DNA of 64,000 nt from CALBPI01 sp942491885 (GTDB taxonomy: Bacteria; Pseudomonadota; Gammaproteobacteria; Steroidobacterales; Woeseiaceae). The stretch's first letter is position 1. Every line of letters starts with the position of its first letter. The stretch spans positions 620,001-684,000 of the forward strand of contig CALOCQ010000002.1 in assembly GCA_942491885.1 (NCBI GenBank). The letters are read 5' to 3'. The notes beneath the pieces are model-generated. The model saw only the letters and a list, made by a program, of their open reading frames with translations. It searched no databases and had not been told where the DNA came from. Shown in pieces: positions 9,451 through 20,130 of this stretch. The translations under genes and the position numbers were made by a program.

Positions 9451-10431
9451 ATGCACTCAATTTCAGTCGTCATACCGGTTTATAACGCCGAAGCCACTAT
9501 CGCCCCGCTGTGCGATGAATTGCGTTCTGAACTCGGTAGTCTATGTAGCAGCTACGAAATTATCCTGGTCGATGACGGGAGTCGTGATGGCTCAGCGGGG
9601 GTCATTTCAGGCCTGGCCGATCAGCATGATTGTATTCACGCTATCGAACTGGGCAGAAACTTCGGCCAACATAATGCGCTGCTGTGTGGCATACGCGCTG
9701 CACGCCACGAATTAATCGTCACCATGGACGACGACATGCAGCATCCGCCTTCCGAGCTGCCCATATTGCTGGAGACGCTCGGTGCGACACATGATGTCGT
9801 TTATGGTGTGCCGCGAACCGAGCAGCATGGCGTCCTTCGTGACCTGGCATCGCGGCTGACGAAACTCGCGTTGCAAGGCGCCATCGGCGTTGAGGTCGCC
9901 CGCGACGTTAGCGCGCTGCGAGTATTTCGCACGCACTTGCGTGATGCATTTGCCGACTTCTCAAGTCCGTCTGTGTCGATCGATGTACTGCTCACCTGGG
10001 GAACGTCACGTTTCACCAGCGTTATCGTCGAGCACAGACCGCGCATGGTCGGAGAATCAAACTATTCACTGGGAAAACTGGTCGCGCACGCCTTTAATCT
10101 GATGACCGGTTTCTCCGCGCTTCCGTTGAAAGTGGCGAGCTTGGTTGGTTTCGTGCTCACCCTATTTGGCATTACCTTATTGGCGTTCGTATTGATTCGG
10201 TACTTCACGATTGGCGCGAGCGTACCGGGCTTTGCGTTCCTGGCATCGATCATTACGATCTTTTCTGGCGCCCAGATGTTCGCGTTGGGGATTTTCGGTG
10301 AATACCTGGCACGCATTCACTTCCGAACCCTGAATCGGCCTGTGTACTTCGTACGCCAGGACAGCGCCAATACCGGTGGCGTTCAGGACCAACGCCAAAA
10401 CACTGAACACACCTTAACGGCGCAGCGCTAA
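9451..10431 (+). CDS. Polyprenyl-phosphate glycosyltransferase (GT2, GtrB/DPM1-like)
   Basis: A 326-aa family 2 glycosyltransferase. The GT-A domain opens with SVVIPVYNAE, has the nucleotide-binding VDDGSRDGS motif near 44-52 and the metal-binding MDDDMQHPP motif near 92-100. Two C-terminal membrane helices (about 230-255 and 268-290) match GtrB/DPM1-like enzymes that load a sugar onto undecaprenyl phosphate at the inner face of the membrane. It is followed after 7 bases by a GtrA flippase-like gene, so the pair probably makes and flips a lipid-linked sugar. The sugar cannot be read from sequence. Confidence 0.9.
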   Translation: MHSISVVIPVYNAEATIAPLCDELRSELGSLCSSYEIILVDDGSRDGSAGVISGLADQHDCIHAIELGRNFGQHNALLCGIRAARHELIVTMDDDMQHPPSELPILLETLGATHDVVYGVPRTEQHGVLRDLASRLTKLALQGAIGVEVARDVSALRVFRTHLRDAFADFSSPSVSIDVLLTWGTSRFTSVIVEHRPRMVGESNYSLGKLVAHAFNLMTGFSALPLKVASLVGFVLTLFGITLLAFVLIRYFTIGASVPGFAFLASIITIFSGAQMFALGIFGEYLARIHFRTLNRPVYFVRQDSANTGGVQDQRQNTEHTLTAQR

Positions 10432-10438
10432 CGCAACC

Positions 10439-10837
10439 GTGACTATCCACCGTCAGGCGTTACGATTTGTCATCGTCGGTGTAGCCAGTAATGCAATCGC
10501 ATACCTGCTCTATCTTGGGCTGTGTGAGCTTGGACTGACACCGCGCCTTGCAATGACCATCACTTACGTGCTCGGCGTGATCGTCACGTTTGTCGGTAAC
10601 CGACGATGGACGTTTGGCCACACCGGACACATATCAACTGCTGCGAAACGTCATCTGGCGCTCTACGGCCTCGGCTATGCGGCCAATTGGCTGGTGCTGA
10701 CGATAGGCGTTTATCGCCTGGGCATTGCACATCAACTTGTGCAAGGGTGCATGATTGTGTTCTTGGCCAGCGTGTTTTTCATGGCCCAAAAGTATTGGAT
10801 TTTCGCACCTTCCAAAGCCCCGTTGACAGAGCGCTAA
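10439..10837 (+). CDS. GtrA family membrane protein (lipid-linked sugar flippase)
   Basis: A 132-aa protein of four membrane helices with the GtrA signatures RFVIVGVASN at the N-terminus, an NRRWTF motif after helix 2, and a KYWIF motif near the C-terminus. GtrA proteins are thought to flip undecaprenyl-phosphate-linked sugars made by GtrB-type enzymes, and the GtrB-like gene is immediately upstream. Translation starts at GTG. It converges on a GT-C-like membrane protein gene only 25 bases away. Confidence 0.9.
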   Translation: MTIHRQALRFVIVGVASNAIAYLLYLGLCELGLTPRLAMTITYVLGVIVTFVGNRRWTFGHTGHISTAAKRHLALYGLGYAANWLVLTIGVYRLGIAHQLVQGCMIVFLASVFFMAQKYWIFAPSKAPLTER

Positions 10838-10862
10838 AGCATGGGCCGCGGCTGACCTCCAG

Positions 10863-12377
10863 CTAATTAACTTCTGGCAACTTTCGATACAGCCACCACC
10901 ACCCAGCATTGCCAACAACCTCAACTTTATCCGCGTCTGCCTTAAAGATCGCATTGCCCTCATCCACTGGCGATCTGGACAAGAAGTAGTCGTATTGATT
11001 CCCGCCGTTTCTCTGCCAATCAAAACTGAAGGGTGACCACGCCAGGGCATCTCCGAACGGTGGCTTCGTCTGCGCGCGATAACGCACCGGCGTGACATCG
11101 AACATCGCAAAGTTAAAATCGACCACGCCACGCTGCTCGGCCTGATACCAGGAATTAAAATGCATGAAGACCGGCGCGGCAAACTGATTGCTACGAATTT
11201 GGGGTGACAACGAGGCAACACGCTTGCCAGCCGGCATTTGCGCGACAATCGCATCGAATCCACGTGCCTGCACATCAAACGCTGCAAAGCGCAGCATGTT
11301 CGCGACAATGCACACGCTGACGATCAGCATGCCAACCCAGTGCCAGCGAGTATTCGCTGTCGGCGAGGGCTCCCACAACAACAGCCATAGCAGCGGCATG
11401 AACAGGCCAAAACGTTCATACAGCAACGCGGTACCCATCGCGAAACTCGGAAAACCAAAAAACACTGCACTACCCGCAGCGACCATCAGCCATTTGCCGG
11501 GCGAACGTGTCAGGCGCAGGCGCGAAACCAGTGGCAGCGCCACTAAGGTGGCAAACATCAGATACGAAATAACCTTGAATTTACCGTCGAGCCCCGACGC
11601 CTGTGTCACCAATTCATGCAGCCGCATACTTAGTGGACGAAACACCATGTAATCGGCGGCCATATAACTGTCGCCGCTGCTAACCGAGTACATCCACAGA
11701 CCAATAAAAGGCAAAGGCGCCGCAAACGGCAGACACCGCAAAATCAGACGTAGCGGCTGCCGGTAGTGCTGCCCCGACAACCACGCTAGCGCCAATAATG
11801 AGCAAAAGCTCAGAACCAGCAAATGCGAGACTAGTAACAGTAAAGAGAAACCGGCAATCCCAAGCGCCATCTGCCAAGTTGGTTGCCGATCAAAACGCGC
11901 GGTCAGCAAGAGCAGAATCAGACCCAATGGGATGCTGAACAGGAAAGGCCAGAAACCCCAGAACAGCGCGAGGCTGTAGACCGAGGGTATCGCCAACCAG
12001 CGCCAGGCAGGATCGCCACCGAAAGCCTTCAGAACTCTGCCGATTAGCACCGGCGTGGCCACGACAATAGCGCTCACAATAAGCTTGATTGCCAGGTTGA
12101 CCGGCATTATTAATGCAAGAACAGCCAGCAATACCGTACTGCTCAGGTACGGCGTCAGCCAGTTGATAACGAACAGTTGCTCGTAAACGGGGTTGTCGCG
12201 CCAAAGTTGACCGAGTGCCACGGCCTGCGCGGCATGGCCGGGTAAGTCAACGCTTGGCAGATAGTGCGTCAGCCACAGCGGCGCCAGCGACAGCAACAAC
12301 GCAATGGTAAATAGCCTGTCATCTGAGAAATCTAGCGAGATACGGCTCGCCGCCTGTGTATTATTTTCTTGGCTCAT
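10863..12377 (-). CDS. Large polytopic membrane protein, GT-C glycosyltransferase-like
   Basis: A 504-aa protein with about 10-12 hydrophobic segments in its first 380 residues and a soluble C-terminal domain of about 130 residues. The first exported loop has an acidic SVDLPGHAAQA stretch near residue 42, in the position where GT-C transferases carry a catalytic Asp. No family can be named with certainty. The adjacent GtrB/GtrA pair makes a GT-C transferase using the flipped lipid-linked sugar an attractive guess, analogous to the serotype-specific third gene of gtrABC clusters. That is inference from architecture and position. Confidence 0.6.
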   Translation of the reverse strand: MSQENNTQAASRISLDFSDDRLFTIALLLSLAPLWLTHYLPSVDLPGHAAQAVALGQLWRDNPVYEQLFVINWLTPYLSSTVLLAVLALIMPVNLAIKLIVSAIVVATPVLIGRVLKAFGGDPAWRWLAIPSVYSLALFWGFWPFLFSIPLGLILLLLTARFDRQPTWQMALGIAGFSLLLLVSHLLVLSFCSLLALAWLSGQHYRQPLRLILRCLPFAAPLPFIGLWMYSVSSGDSYMAADYMVFRPLSMRLHELVTQASGLDGKFKVISYLMFATLVALPLVSRLRLTRSPGKWLMVAAGSAVFFGFPSFAMGTALLYERFGLFMPLLWLLLWEPSPTANTRWHWVGMLIVSVCIVANMLRFAAFDVQARGFDAIVAQMPAGKRVASLSPQIRSNQFAAPVFMHFNSWYQAEQRGVVDFNFAMFDVTPVRYRAQTKPPFGDALAWSPFSFDWQRNGGNQYDYFLSRSPVDEGNAIFKADADKVEVVGNAGWWWLYRKLPEVN

Positions 12378-12604
12378 GACCGCTGCGTATGCTCTGCAAG
12401 GTGGGCTAACGTGACAGCCTTTCTAACATAATATTTTCGGCATGACCGTGCCTGCCGCACAAAAACGTCTGGCGTCTTTGTTCGCCTTATAAAAGCGTCA
12501 TGCTTTCAAACGCTGCGAGCCAGAGTTCCCCCCGAAAATCTCCTATCGCCATCGGGCGCTTTGTGCGATTTATACGTTCGGCCCGCGTCGCATCGCCGGC
12601 GACG

Positions 12605-14296
12605 CTACCAGCCGCCGCCACCGCCGCCACCGCCACCACCGCCCGACGACCCACCGCCGCCCGATCCTGACGATGATCCGGGCGGCGACGCAGAGTGACT
12701 GACAGCGGAATTGAAACTGCCCGAGAGATTGGATGACAGATCCGTGGCTTTCGTCCAGTTGCCGCTGTACCAGGCCGGACTCCAGCTGCCGCCGCGCGGG
12801 TCGCGCACGGACGCGAGTACCGTCGAAAACTTCTCCGACCAATGCTGGTCAACACCGAGCGCCAGTGCATAGGGCAGATACAGCTCAAACAATTGTGGCG
12901 TCTTTTGCGGCGGATTTCGCAGGTTCAGCTCGTCTTTTTCGGCAACATCGAGGTAGTCGCGAAAGCCGCCGACCTGGTCGAGCAGTTTGCGCCCGCGCGT
13001 GGTGGGACTCTTCATAATGATTGCGAACCACAACATCACCAGGAACAGCACTACGATCAGGCCGATCTGCAACGGCGTCGGCTCAAGGTCCTGCATGAAG
13101 CTGGCAGCGGTGAAGCCGATTGCAATCACAATTGCGGGTAAGTTGAGCAAGCCGTTGGTATTGAAGTACTTGGCGTGATAATCGGCCTTCAGGGACTTCG
13201 CATGCGCCCGACGGGCGCGGCCGATAACGCTGTGGTTTTTGTTATCGAGCTCGATGCGCGATCCTTCGGCAAATAAGCCGTCGAGCAATTCCTGCTCACC
13301 GGCTGCAAGCGAAGGCGGGTCGCTCCTGGGCGTCTTTCTGGTCAGCACGTGTTCTCCGCCCCGCTCTTCGATGTCCAGATAGCCTTTGACCGCCAGATTG
13401 ACGATAGCCACGGTCATGACCTTGCCGTCGTAGTGCATTTGGCGGATGTAGCGCAGCGACGCAGGCGAAAACCCGGGCGGTGGCTCATAACGCGTCACGA
13501 TGACACCCTCATCCGGATCGCGCCCGTACCGGCGCCAGACCGGAACGTAGTACGAGAGCAGTACCAGCAGGCCTGCCAGCACGATGAGCACGTTGAGGTT
13601 GTCCATGAAGAACCATGTCGAACGCTGCAAACCGGACGGTTCGGCGACGTAGCCCTTTGGCCACGCAACGACGATCGTCAAACCGTTGACCGGCGACAGC
13701 GGAGAGCGGGCGGCGAACCTGACCTCGGGCCCGCCGTACAGGCCTGCCGTGTAATCGCGCCCTTTCTCGCCATAGGCACCGGTGTAGGCGTCAATATTGA
13801 TATCGGTCTCATCCAGCGCGAACGCGAAGCGCACGCTTGCGGACGCCCGATCAATCGGGAAGCCCCATTCAAAGCCGGTGACATTCCAGTACAACTCGTC
13901 GTGTGTCTCGTAGAAACCGAGCATTCGCGTGGCGCGATAGTGAAAGCGATACTCATACTCGCCGCTATCGAGGAGATAATCACTGCGACCGAAGTAGACG
14001 TCGATCGACTCACGCGGGCGCTTGACGTGATAGCCATCCGCGACACCGTCTCGCGTTACCGAGACAGGGTCGATACTCACCTGATAGCGGTTGCCGGCCT
14101 TGTCGAAATAAACGGTGGGTAGCGAGCGGTAGATGCCACGCCGTATTTGCACGCCCTCAGCACGCACGCGGATGGTCTCGGTCACGTCGATGGAGGCGTC
14201 GGCATTGATGACGATATCGCTGTGAAAGGAAATAATCCTTTCGTCAGCTGCCGCCGTTGTCGACAACAGTAGCAACATCAACAACAAACGTGTCAT
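12605..14296 (-). CDS. DUF2207 domain membrane protein with Gly-rich tail
   Basis: A 563-aa protein with a signal peptide (about 1-18), a beta-rich exported DUF2207 domain to about residue 225, a membrane helix near 232-250, a cytoplasmic region, two further helices near 385-425, and a final low-complexity tail rich in Ser and Gly that ends in Trp. The start overlaps the lemA stop as ATGA. The LemA/DUF2207 pairing recurs in many bacteria, but the biochemical role is unknown. The Gly-rich tail resembles TPM-domain and similar envelope proteins. Monocistronic beyond this pair: about 230 bases without a gene lie downstream. Confidence 0.85.
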   Translation of the reverse strand: MTRLLLMLLLLSTTAAADERIISFHSDIVINADASIDVTETIRVRAEGVQIRRGIYRSLPTVYFDKAGNRYQVSIDPVSVTRDGVADGYHVKRPRESIDVYFGRSDYLLDSGEYEYRFHYRATRMLGFYETHDELYWNVTGFEWGFPIDRASASVRFAFALDETDINIDAYTGAYGEKGRDYTAGLYGGPEVRFAARSPLSPVNGLTIVVAWPKGYVAEPSGLQRSTWFFMDNLNVLIVLAGLLVLLSYYVPVWRRYGRDPDEGVIVTRYEPPPGFSPASLRYIRQMHYDGKVMTVAIVNLAVKGYLDIEERGGEHVLTRKTPRSDPPSLAAGEQELLDGLFAEGSRIELDNKNHSVIGRARRAHAKSLKADYHAKYFNTNGLLNLPAIVIAIGFTAASFMQDLEPTPLQIGLIVVLFLVMLWFAIIMKSPTTRGRKLLDQVGGFRDYLDVAEKDELNLRNPPQKTPQLFELYLPYALALGVDQHWSEKFSTVLASVRDPRGGSWSPAWYSGNWTKATDLSSNLSGSFNSAVSHSASPPGSSSGSGGGGSSGGGGGGGGGGGW

Positions 14297-14850
14297 TCAC
14301 CCTGCCCCAGGCGAACAACAGGAACCTTCGCAACGTCGTCCGACGCCTTCTGGAAATATTCCCGCTGCGTGAATCGGAACAGGCCGGCGACGATATTGCT
14401 GGGTACCGACTCGATCATGATGTTGTAGTCGCGCACCGAGCCGTTGTAATAGCGCCGGGCGAATTGCAGGAAGTCTTCCGTTTCCGAGAGGTCCTGCTGC
14501 AACTTCAGGAAGTTGGCGCTGGCCTTGAGGTCCGGATAACTTTCGGCCAGCGCAATAAGCTTGTTGATGCCGGATGCCAGTTGTTCCTCGACCTCGCCGA
14601 GCTTCGCTACCGCCTGACTTTGTAGCGCCTGAGCCCGCAGCTCGGTGACGGCGTCGAGCGTCGCTCGCTCATACTTGGCATAGGCATCGACTGCCTTGAC
14701 GAGATTTGGCACAAGATCATGCCTGCGCTGCAGCTGCACATCGATATCGCTCCATGCGGTGTCGACCCGGTTGCGGGCAACAACGAGACGGTTGTAGAGC
14801 ACGACTCCGGCCGTCGCGATTACCGCAAGAATGATCAACGCTATCAACAT
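14293..14850 (-). CDS. lemA: LemA family protein
   Basis: A 185-aa protein with one N-terminal membrane helix (2-19) followed by a helical bundle. The family motifs YNRLVVARNRVDTAWSDIDV and RRHDLVPNLV are present, and FFVxxxREYFQ-like residues near the end are close to family consensus. LemA proteins are membrane anchored with an exported N-terminus; the function is unclear. It is the first gene of a two-gene unit with the DUF2207 protein. A 7-bp hairpin (CTCCGTC/GACGGAG) lies just upstream at 14872-14890, and then the duplicated rrn terminator. Confidence 0.9.
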   Translation of the reverse strand: MLIALIILAVIATAGVVLYNRLVVARNRVDTAWSDIDVQLQRRHDLVPNLVKAVDAYAKYERATLDAVTELRAQALQSQAVAKLGEVEEQLASGINKLIALAESYPDLKASANFLKLQQDLSETEDFLQFARRYYNGSVRDYNIMIESVPSNIVAGLFRFTQREYFQKASDDVAKVPVVRLGQGE

Positions 14851-14902
14851 GCGGCTAGTTTAGCACCTCGCCTCCGTCTATCAGACGGAGACCTCGGCCC
14901 AT

Positions 14903-14936
14903 AAAAAAAGCCGCATCCCAAACGGAATACGGCTTT
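14903..14936 (-). terminator. Second copy of the rrn operon terminator
   Basis: Read on the minus strand, a long stem around the loop GTTT ends in a run of seven T. The sequence from 14900 to 14965 is identical to that at 16922-16987 after the intact 5S gene, so this is a duplicate of the rrn terminator and the end of 5S. It sits between the broken 5S and lemA and would stop read-through from the rrn operon. Confidence 0.85.
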
Positions 14937-14948
14937 CTCTTAATAAAT

Positions 14949-15079
14949 GCTTGGCAGTGACCTACGATGCCCATGGACGGGCGAGTGCCGCGAAGGGCAG
15001 GATGCCCGAGAGCGGTCTATCACATGGGGAGACCCCACACCACCATCGGCGCTGAGCATTTTCACTTCCGAGTTCGATA
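14949..15079 (-). pseudogene. Broken second 5S rRNA gene
   Basis: The 3' part of a 5S rRNA gene, matching the intact copy at 16970-17088. The match covers the 3' end and the central region. Outside a 52-bp net insertion (14966-15020) I see a single mismatch. Homology stops abruptly at 15079, so the 5' third of the gene is missing and replaced by unrelated coding sequence. The close identity to the intact gene implies recent duplication or continuing gene conversion. It cannot fold as 5S and is taken as non-functional. Confidence 0.88.
14966..15020. repeat. Small palindromic insertion inside the broken 5S gene
   Basis: About 52-55 bases absent from the intact 5S copy. It contains two short hairpins, GCCC-ATGGAC-GGGC and TGCC-GCGAAG-GGCA, with a GATGCCC word at both the start and the second half. 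The size and hairpin structure recall REP-like or other palindromic elements spread by transposases. No further full copy was noticed in this window, so classification is tentative. Confidence 0.6.
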
Positions 15080-15250
15080 GGCGCATTTGCCGGCGACCAG
15101 GTTGAGTTGGCAAGGCTACTGCTGGAATCTGGTGCGGACCCGACCGTTGCGACTCAAACGGGCAAGAGGTTGCAAGACTACGTGACGAAGCCCGGTCCGC
15201 TCAGCGTGAGACTCAGCGAATTGGGGCTGTTGGATCAACGAGAGGAATAG
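15080..15250 (+). pseudogene. 3' fragment of an ankyrin-repeat gene
   Basis: An open frame of 56 codons, ending in TAG at 15248-15250, encodes a clear ankyrin repeat: VELARLLLESGADPT followed by a helix-turn and a short C-terminal region. There is no start: the frame begins exactly where homology to 5S rRNA stops, so the gene lost its 5' part in the rearrangement that joined it to the broken 5S. The strand is opposite to the rrn operon. Not expected to be expressed. Confidence 0.78.
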
Positions 15251-15409
15251 AACGAGTTCTCTGCCAACCGAACACGAGCACCACCCACAAAAAAACGCGA
15301 CGGCCACAATCTGCAACAGCGATTGAGTTAGTTCTCCGCCGACTGCGTCTGCATGCTCATTTCGCACGAGAGCGGTCACGGGCCGGTAGAGTGAAGGCCA
15401 TACTTTCAG

Positions 15410-15426
15410 TGTCGGCTTTCTTTACA
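15410..15426 (+). promoter_or_regulatory. Putative activator site upstream of the PEP-CTERM gene
   Basis: TGTCGGCTTTCTTTACA, a TGT-N11-ACA element 86 bp upstream of a sigma-54-type promoter. It matches 14 of 17 bases of an element at 45715-45731 placed 74 bp upstream of another sigma-54 promoter. Position and repetition suggest an enhancer site for a bacterial enhancer-binding protein. PrsR, the sigma-54-type regulator associated with PEP-CTERM systems, is a candidate by family knowledge, but it is not in this window. Confidence 0.6.
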
Positions 15427-15512
15427 GTCTCGAGTGTAGAGTTGATCCGCAAACGCTTTTATGGCCCATCTATTGAAAGCAACTTTCTAATATTCATGCA
15501 CTTTCTTAAATC

Positions 15513-15528
15513 TGGCCCAAATTATGCA
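15513..15528 (+). promoter_or_regulatory. Putative sigma-54 promoter of the PEP-CTERM gene
   Basis: TGGCCCAAATTATGCA has the invariant GG (15514-15515) and GC (15526-15527) at the exact 12-base offset of -24/-12 promoters, with most flanking positions matching. Transcription would begin near 15539, leaving a leader of about 60 nt before the ATG at 15602. PEP-CTERM genes in other bacteria are often sigma-54 controlled, which supports the call. Confidence 0.65.
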
Positions 15529-15601
15529 CTGTTGTCTGTGGGATAACGAGAAAAAATCTGCCATAACGTGAAACTTCGGTTAGAAGTGAGGAGATACAAT
15601 T

Positions 15602-16267
15602 ATGAAACTCAAAACGGCCTTAATTGGATTACTGCTGGGGAGCGCGGGTATAGCGCATGCGGGTCCGATCACATGCGCAACCGGTGCTACCATTAATTCA
15701 GGTGGGCCCGGTTTCGGTACCCTCACGGAAACCTTTGACCAATCCGGCTTAGCTTCCGGATACACCTGTGGCGTCGATGATTTCGATGCATACATCGCCA
15801 CCAACGACACACACACTAACGTTTTTTCTGGCTTTGAATGGTTTTCGCAGCAGGGTACGACCTCCGCTAGCGTTACTTACGATTTGGGAAGTGTTCAGAC
15901 AATTGACGCCCTCGCCTTGTGGAACGAAGAATCGGCAGGAATTCGCACGCTGGACCTTTTTGGTTCCGTTGACGGGGTCGGGTTTTTCAGTCTGGTATCT
16001 GGCCTACTACCAACGGACAATAGTGCCGATGGCTACCTCGCGGATGTTTTTGGATTTGCATCGTCCTCTCTGCAATTCGTGCGCTTAGATATGAGCGGTT
16101 GTCCGCAAGACTTAGGAAACGGTGGTACTACCTCTTTCTCGAGCTGCTCAATCGGTGAAGTAGCCTTTCGCGGCTCTTCAGTCTCCGTCCCCGAACCAGG
16201 CTCATTGGTGCTTTTGGGGCTCGGTCTGGCAGGCATTGGAAGCGCTCGTCGTCGCAAAATCGCCTAA
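15602..16267 (+). CDS. PEP-CTERM sorting domain protein, exported
   Basis: A 221-aa exported protein with a signal peptide (1-20, ending IAHA), a beta-rich central domain resembling discoidin/F5-8C-like folds (DLGSVQTIDALALW near 98-111), and a complete C-terminal sorting signal at 196-221. That signal has VPEPGS, a hydrophobic helix and an RRRK tail. Such proteins are processed by exosortase and released to the surface or the exopolysaccharide matrix. No exosortase or polysaccharide genes are in the window, so this is an orphan substrate. A GAGGAGA ribosome site precedes the ATG. It has its own promoter and terminator and sits inside the rearranged rrn-distal patch. Confidence 0.93.
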   Translation: MKLKTALIGLLLGSAGIAHAGPITCATGATINSGGPGFGTLTETFDQSGLASGYTCGVDDFDAYIATNDTHTNVFSGFEWFSQQGTTSASVTYDLGSVQTIDALALWNEESAGIRTLDLFGSVDGVGFFSLVSGLLPTDNSADGYLADVFGFASSSLQFVRLDMSGCPQDLGNGGTTSFSSCSIGEVAFRGSSVSVPEPGSLVLLGLGLAGIGSARRRKIA

Positions 16268-16290
16268 TCGTTCAAACATTGTGTTCGGTA

Positions 16291-16320
16291 AAAAAAGCCC
16301 GCCCTAGTGCGGGCTTTTTT
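16291..16320. terminator. Intrinsic terminator after the PEP-CTERM gene
   Basis: A perfect 12-bp stem, AAAAAAGCCCGC with GCGGGCTTTTTT, around the loop CCTAGT. It starts 23 bases after the PEP-CTERM stop. It is symmetric and could work on either strand. Confidence 0.92.
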
Positions 16321-16529
16321 ACAGTGTGTGCTAACAAGCGATTTTTCTTTGAAATGGTGCTAGCGTGCCCCAAGAGCTAAAGTAATCGTAGTGAGAGTTC
16401 CGCTGGGTTTTGATCTGTCGCAGAAATCCGATCAGCGTGAACTGACCAACACTGACGTGGGATTAGTCGCCACGCCACTGTACGGACACGCGTCGCGCTC
16501 CTGGCGTGATCGGAACCATTGTTGGAACT

Positions 16530-16784
16530 TGAGTACTTTCCCTCGATAATCGTCTTCATTTCTTGAATGTGCAGCGCCTGTGCGACCAATACCTTCGTCA
16601 GATGACGATTCTTATCCTCAGGTCGTTTCAGGCGCTTAACCTGTAACGTCCCCATGCCAGCGCACTGTAAATCTCAGCGATAAATGCCGGCGCTGATGTT
16701 ACGCTGGAGACAGGTCTCGGCCACCTTCAGTCCACCTTTCTGCTGATGAAGCGCTAACCCAATATGCTCCGGTACGTCTCTTTT
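16530..16784 (-). pseudogene. Remnant of an IS3-family transposase OrfA
   Basis: One reading frame on the minus strand resembles IS3-family OrfA across about 85 codons. It has an EHIGLALHQQKGGLKVAETC helix-turn-helix region, then NISAGIYR, an in-frame TGA where OrfA has Trp (FYRW), and then the leucine-zipper part VKRLKRPEDKNRHL. No intact OrfB or inverted repeats are visible. Between 16377 and 16530 the frame stays open but I recognise nothing. This is a long-decayed element, useful as a marker of past insertion beside the rrn operon. Confidence 0.68.
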
Positions 16785-16924
16785 TCCTCCGGGAATTGCT
16801 GCGATCCTCGAAACCCGTTTAGTCGAAGACCCCTCGTTTCGCATACTTTGGTCCAGAGGGCTAAGGTCACATCGAGCGACCGCCCGGCGACCGTTCGCGC
16901 TAAACGGACTCAAGCGCCATGCAT

Positions 16925-16958
16925 AAAAAAAGCCGCATCCCAAACGGAATACGGCTTT
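16925..16958 (-). terminator. rrn operon terminator
   Basis: Directly after the 5S gene on the minus strand, AAAGCCGTATTCC pairs with GGGATGCGGCTTT around a GTTT loop and is followed by a run of T. It is the functional end of the rrn operon and is duplicated exactly at 14903-14936. Confidence 0.93.
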
Positions 16959-16969
16959 CTCTTAATAAA

Positions 16970-17088
16970 TGCTTGGCAGTGACCTACTCTCACATGGGGA
17001 GACCCCACACTACCATCGGCGCTGAGCATTTTCACTTCCGAGTTCGATATGGGATCGGGTGGTTCCTACTCGCTATTGCCGCCAAGCA
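16970..17088 (-). rRNA. rrf: 5S ribosomal RNA
   Basis: About 119 nt. The ends TGCTTGGCGG and CTGCCAAGCA pair to form helix I, and the internal CCGATGGTAGTGTGGGGTCTC block is the standard 5S sequence. Last gene of the rrn operon, 145 bases after 23S. Confidence 0.95.
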
Positions 17089-17233
17089 AACTGGTATGAG
17101 TCGACGTACCGAAAACGGATTACGGCGCCTCAAATAAAGTTAACAACCTGGAAATGTTTTGACGATGTCTAGAGTGTCGCTGAAGGTGATATACCTTTCG
17201 CGTCACACCTCAGCAAGACTGCTTTGGTGTTAT

Positions 17234-20130
<2,897 letters not shown>

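Noticed and set aside
12487..12888. Minus-strand frame overlapping the end of the DUF2207 gene
   Set aside because: Out-of-frame shadow of the Gly-rich tail, with Arg/Ala composition and no motif.
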